5,868 nt of DNA. Origin: an uncultured Actinomycetes bacterium. Lineage in GTDB: Bacteria > Actinomycetota > Acidimicrobiia > Acidimicrobiales > RAAP-2. The translations under genes were made by a program, and so were the position numbers. The notes below the pieces were generated by a model. The model worked only from the letters and a program-made list of their open reading frames with translations, ran no database searches and was not told where the DNA came from. This document shows, piece by piece, positions 5,630-5,868 of the stretch (its first letter is position 1; every line of letters begins with the position of its first letter). The stretch lies in contig CAITOG010000153.1 in NCBI GenBank assembly GCA_903893955.1, positions 1 through 5,868 of the forward strand, written 5' to 3'.

Positions 5630-5868
5630 CGAGTCCCCGTCGCTCGACAGCGGCCGCGCCGAGGAAGCGGCCCTGATAGCCAAGGTCCTCCTCGATCCGG
5701 AGCAGCTGATTGTACTTCGCCACGCGATCGCTGCGACACGGAGCCCCGGTCTTGATCTGCCCGGCGTTGGTGCCCACAGCCAGGTCCGCGATGGTGACGT
5801 CCTCGGTCTCACCAGAGCGATGCGAGATGACCGAGCGATACGACGACTGCGTGGCCAGCTCGACGGTC
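5616..5868 (-). CDS. eno: Enolase, C-terminal part (5' end outside window)
   Basis: Phosphopyruvate hydratase, converting 2-phosphoglycerate to phosphoenolpyruvate in glycolysis. Only the last 83 residues are present, ending at a TAA (minus strand, 5618-5616). They carry the enolase C-terminal signature: SHRSGETED with the active-site Ser-His-Arg-Ser loop, TIADLAV, GQIKTGAPCRSDRVAKYNQL with the active-site Lys region, then LLRIEEDLG. The TGAPCRS form replaces the GSLSRS form of many Gram-negative enolases. About 340 residues should lie beyond the right edge. The 3' end overlaps the FtsB-like gene by 14 bases, so the two are probably co-transcribed, placing a divisome gene behind a highly expressed glycolytic gene. 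Confidence 0.97.
   Translation of the reverse strand, partial: TVELATQSSYRSVISHRSGETEDVTIADLAVGTNAGQIKTGAPCRSDRVAKYNQLLRIEEDLGYQGRFLGAAAVERRGLGGAS

Noticed and set aside
5630..5812. N-terminal extension of the FtsB-like protein to 5812
   Set aside because: This part is the enolase coding sequence read in another frame; the enolase frame is unmistakable, and a GTG at 5629 serves as start.

Overview
The window looks like chromosomal DNA from a high-GC actinobacterium. The strongest clue is the reverse-strand order enolase, FtsB/DivIC-like septum protein, DUF501 protein, Ppx/GppA phosphatase, an order I recall as typical of Actinobacteria (M. tuberculosis Rv1023-Rv1026). The protein style suggests the Acidimicrobiia, but that is inference. 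Coding density is near complete, with no gene-free stretch over 64 bases. I see no tRNA, rRNA, CRISPR, insertion sequence, prophage or other mobile signature.

Forward half (1-2931): a family 2 glycosyltransferase of the DPM1/ALG5 type, cut by the left edge, is followed after 42 bases by a two-gene unit. This unit is an LPLAT-type acyltransferase and an extended-SDR (epimerase-like) protein. A TANNNT -10 box lies 7 bases before the acyltransferase ATG, so that unit may have its own leaderless promoter. The two genes overlap, and the last codons of the acyltransferase form an 11-bp perfect hairpin that contains the Shine-Dalgarno sequence of the SDR gene. This is a good candidate for translational coupling. 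The SDR has lost the YxxxK catalytic pair.

Reverse half (5868-2928): eno (3' end only), ftsB/divIC-like, DUF501 and ppx/gppA are joined by stop/start overlaps of 14, 4 and 4 bases. A GNAT N-acetyltransferase of the RimJ type follows after a 64-base gap that holds a weak bulged hairpin. This group joins a glycolytic enzyme, divisome assembly and polyphosphate/(p)ppGpp-type phosphatase chemistry in one probable transcript.

The two halves converge and share the palindrome CTAG, which supplies the TAG stop of both genes, so no intergenic terminator can exist there. I found no clear new multi-gene system. The points most worth a second look are the Shine-Dalgarno-masking hairpin, the degenerate SDR paired with a lipid acyltransferase, and the uncharacterised C-terminal extension of the glycosyltransferase.
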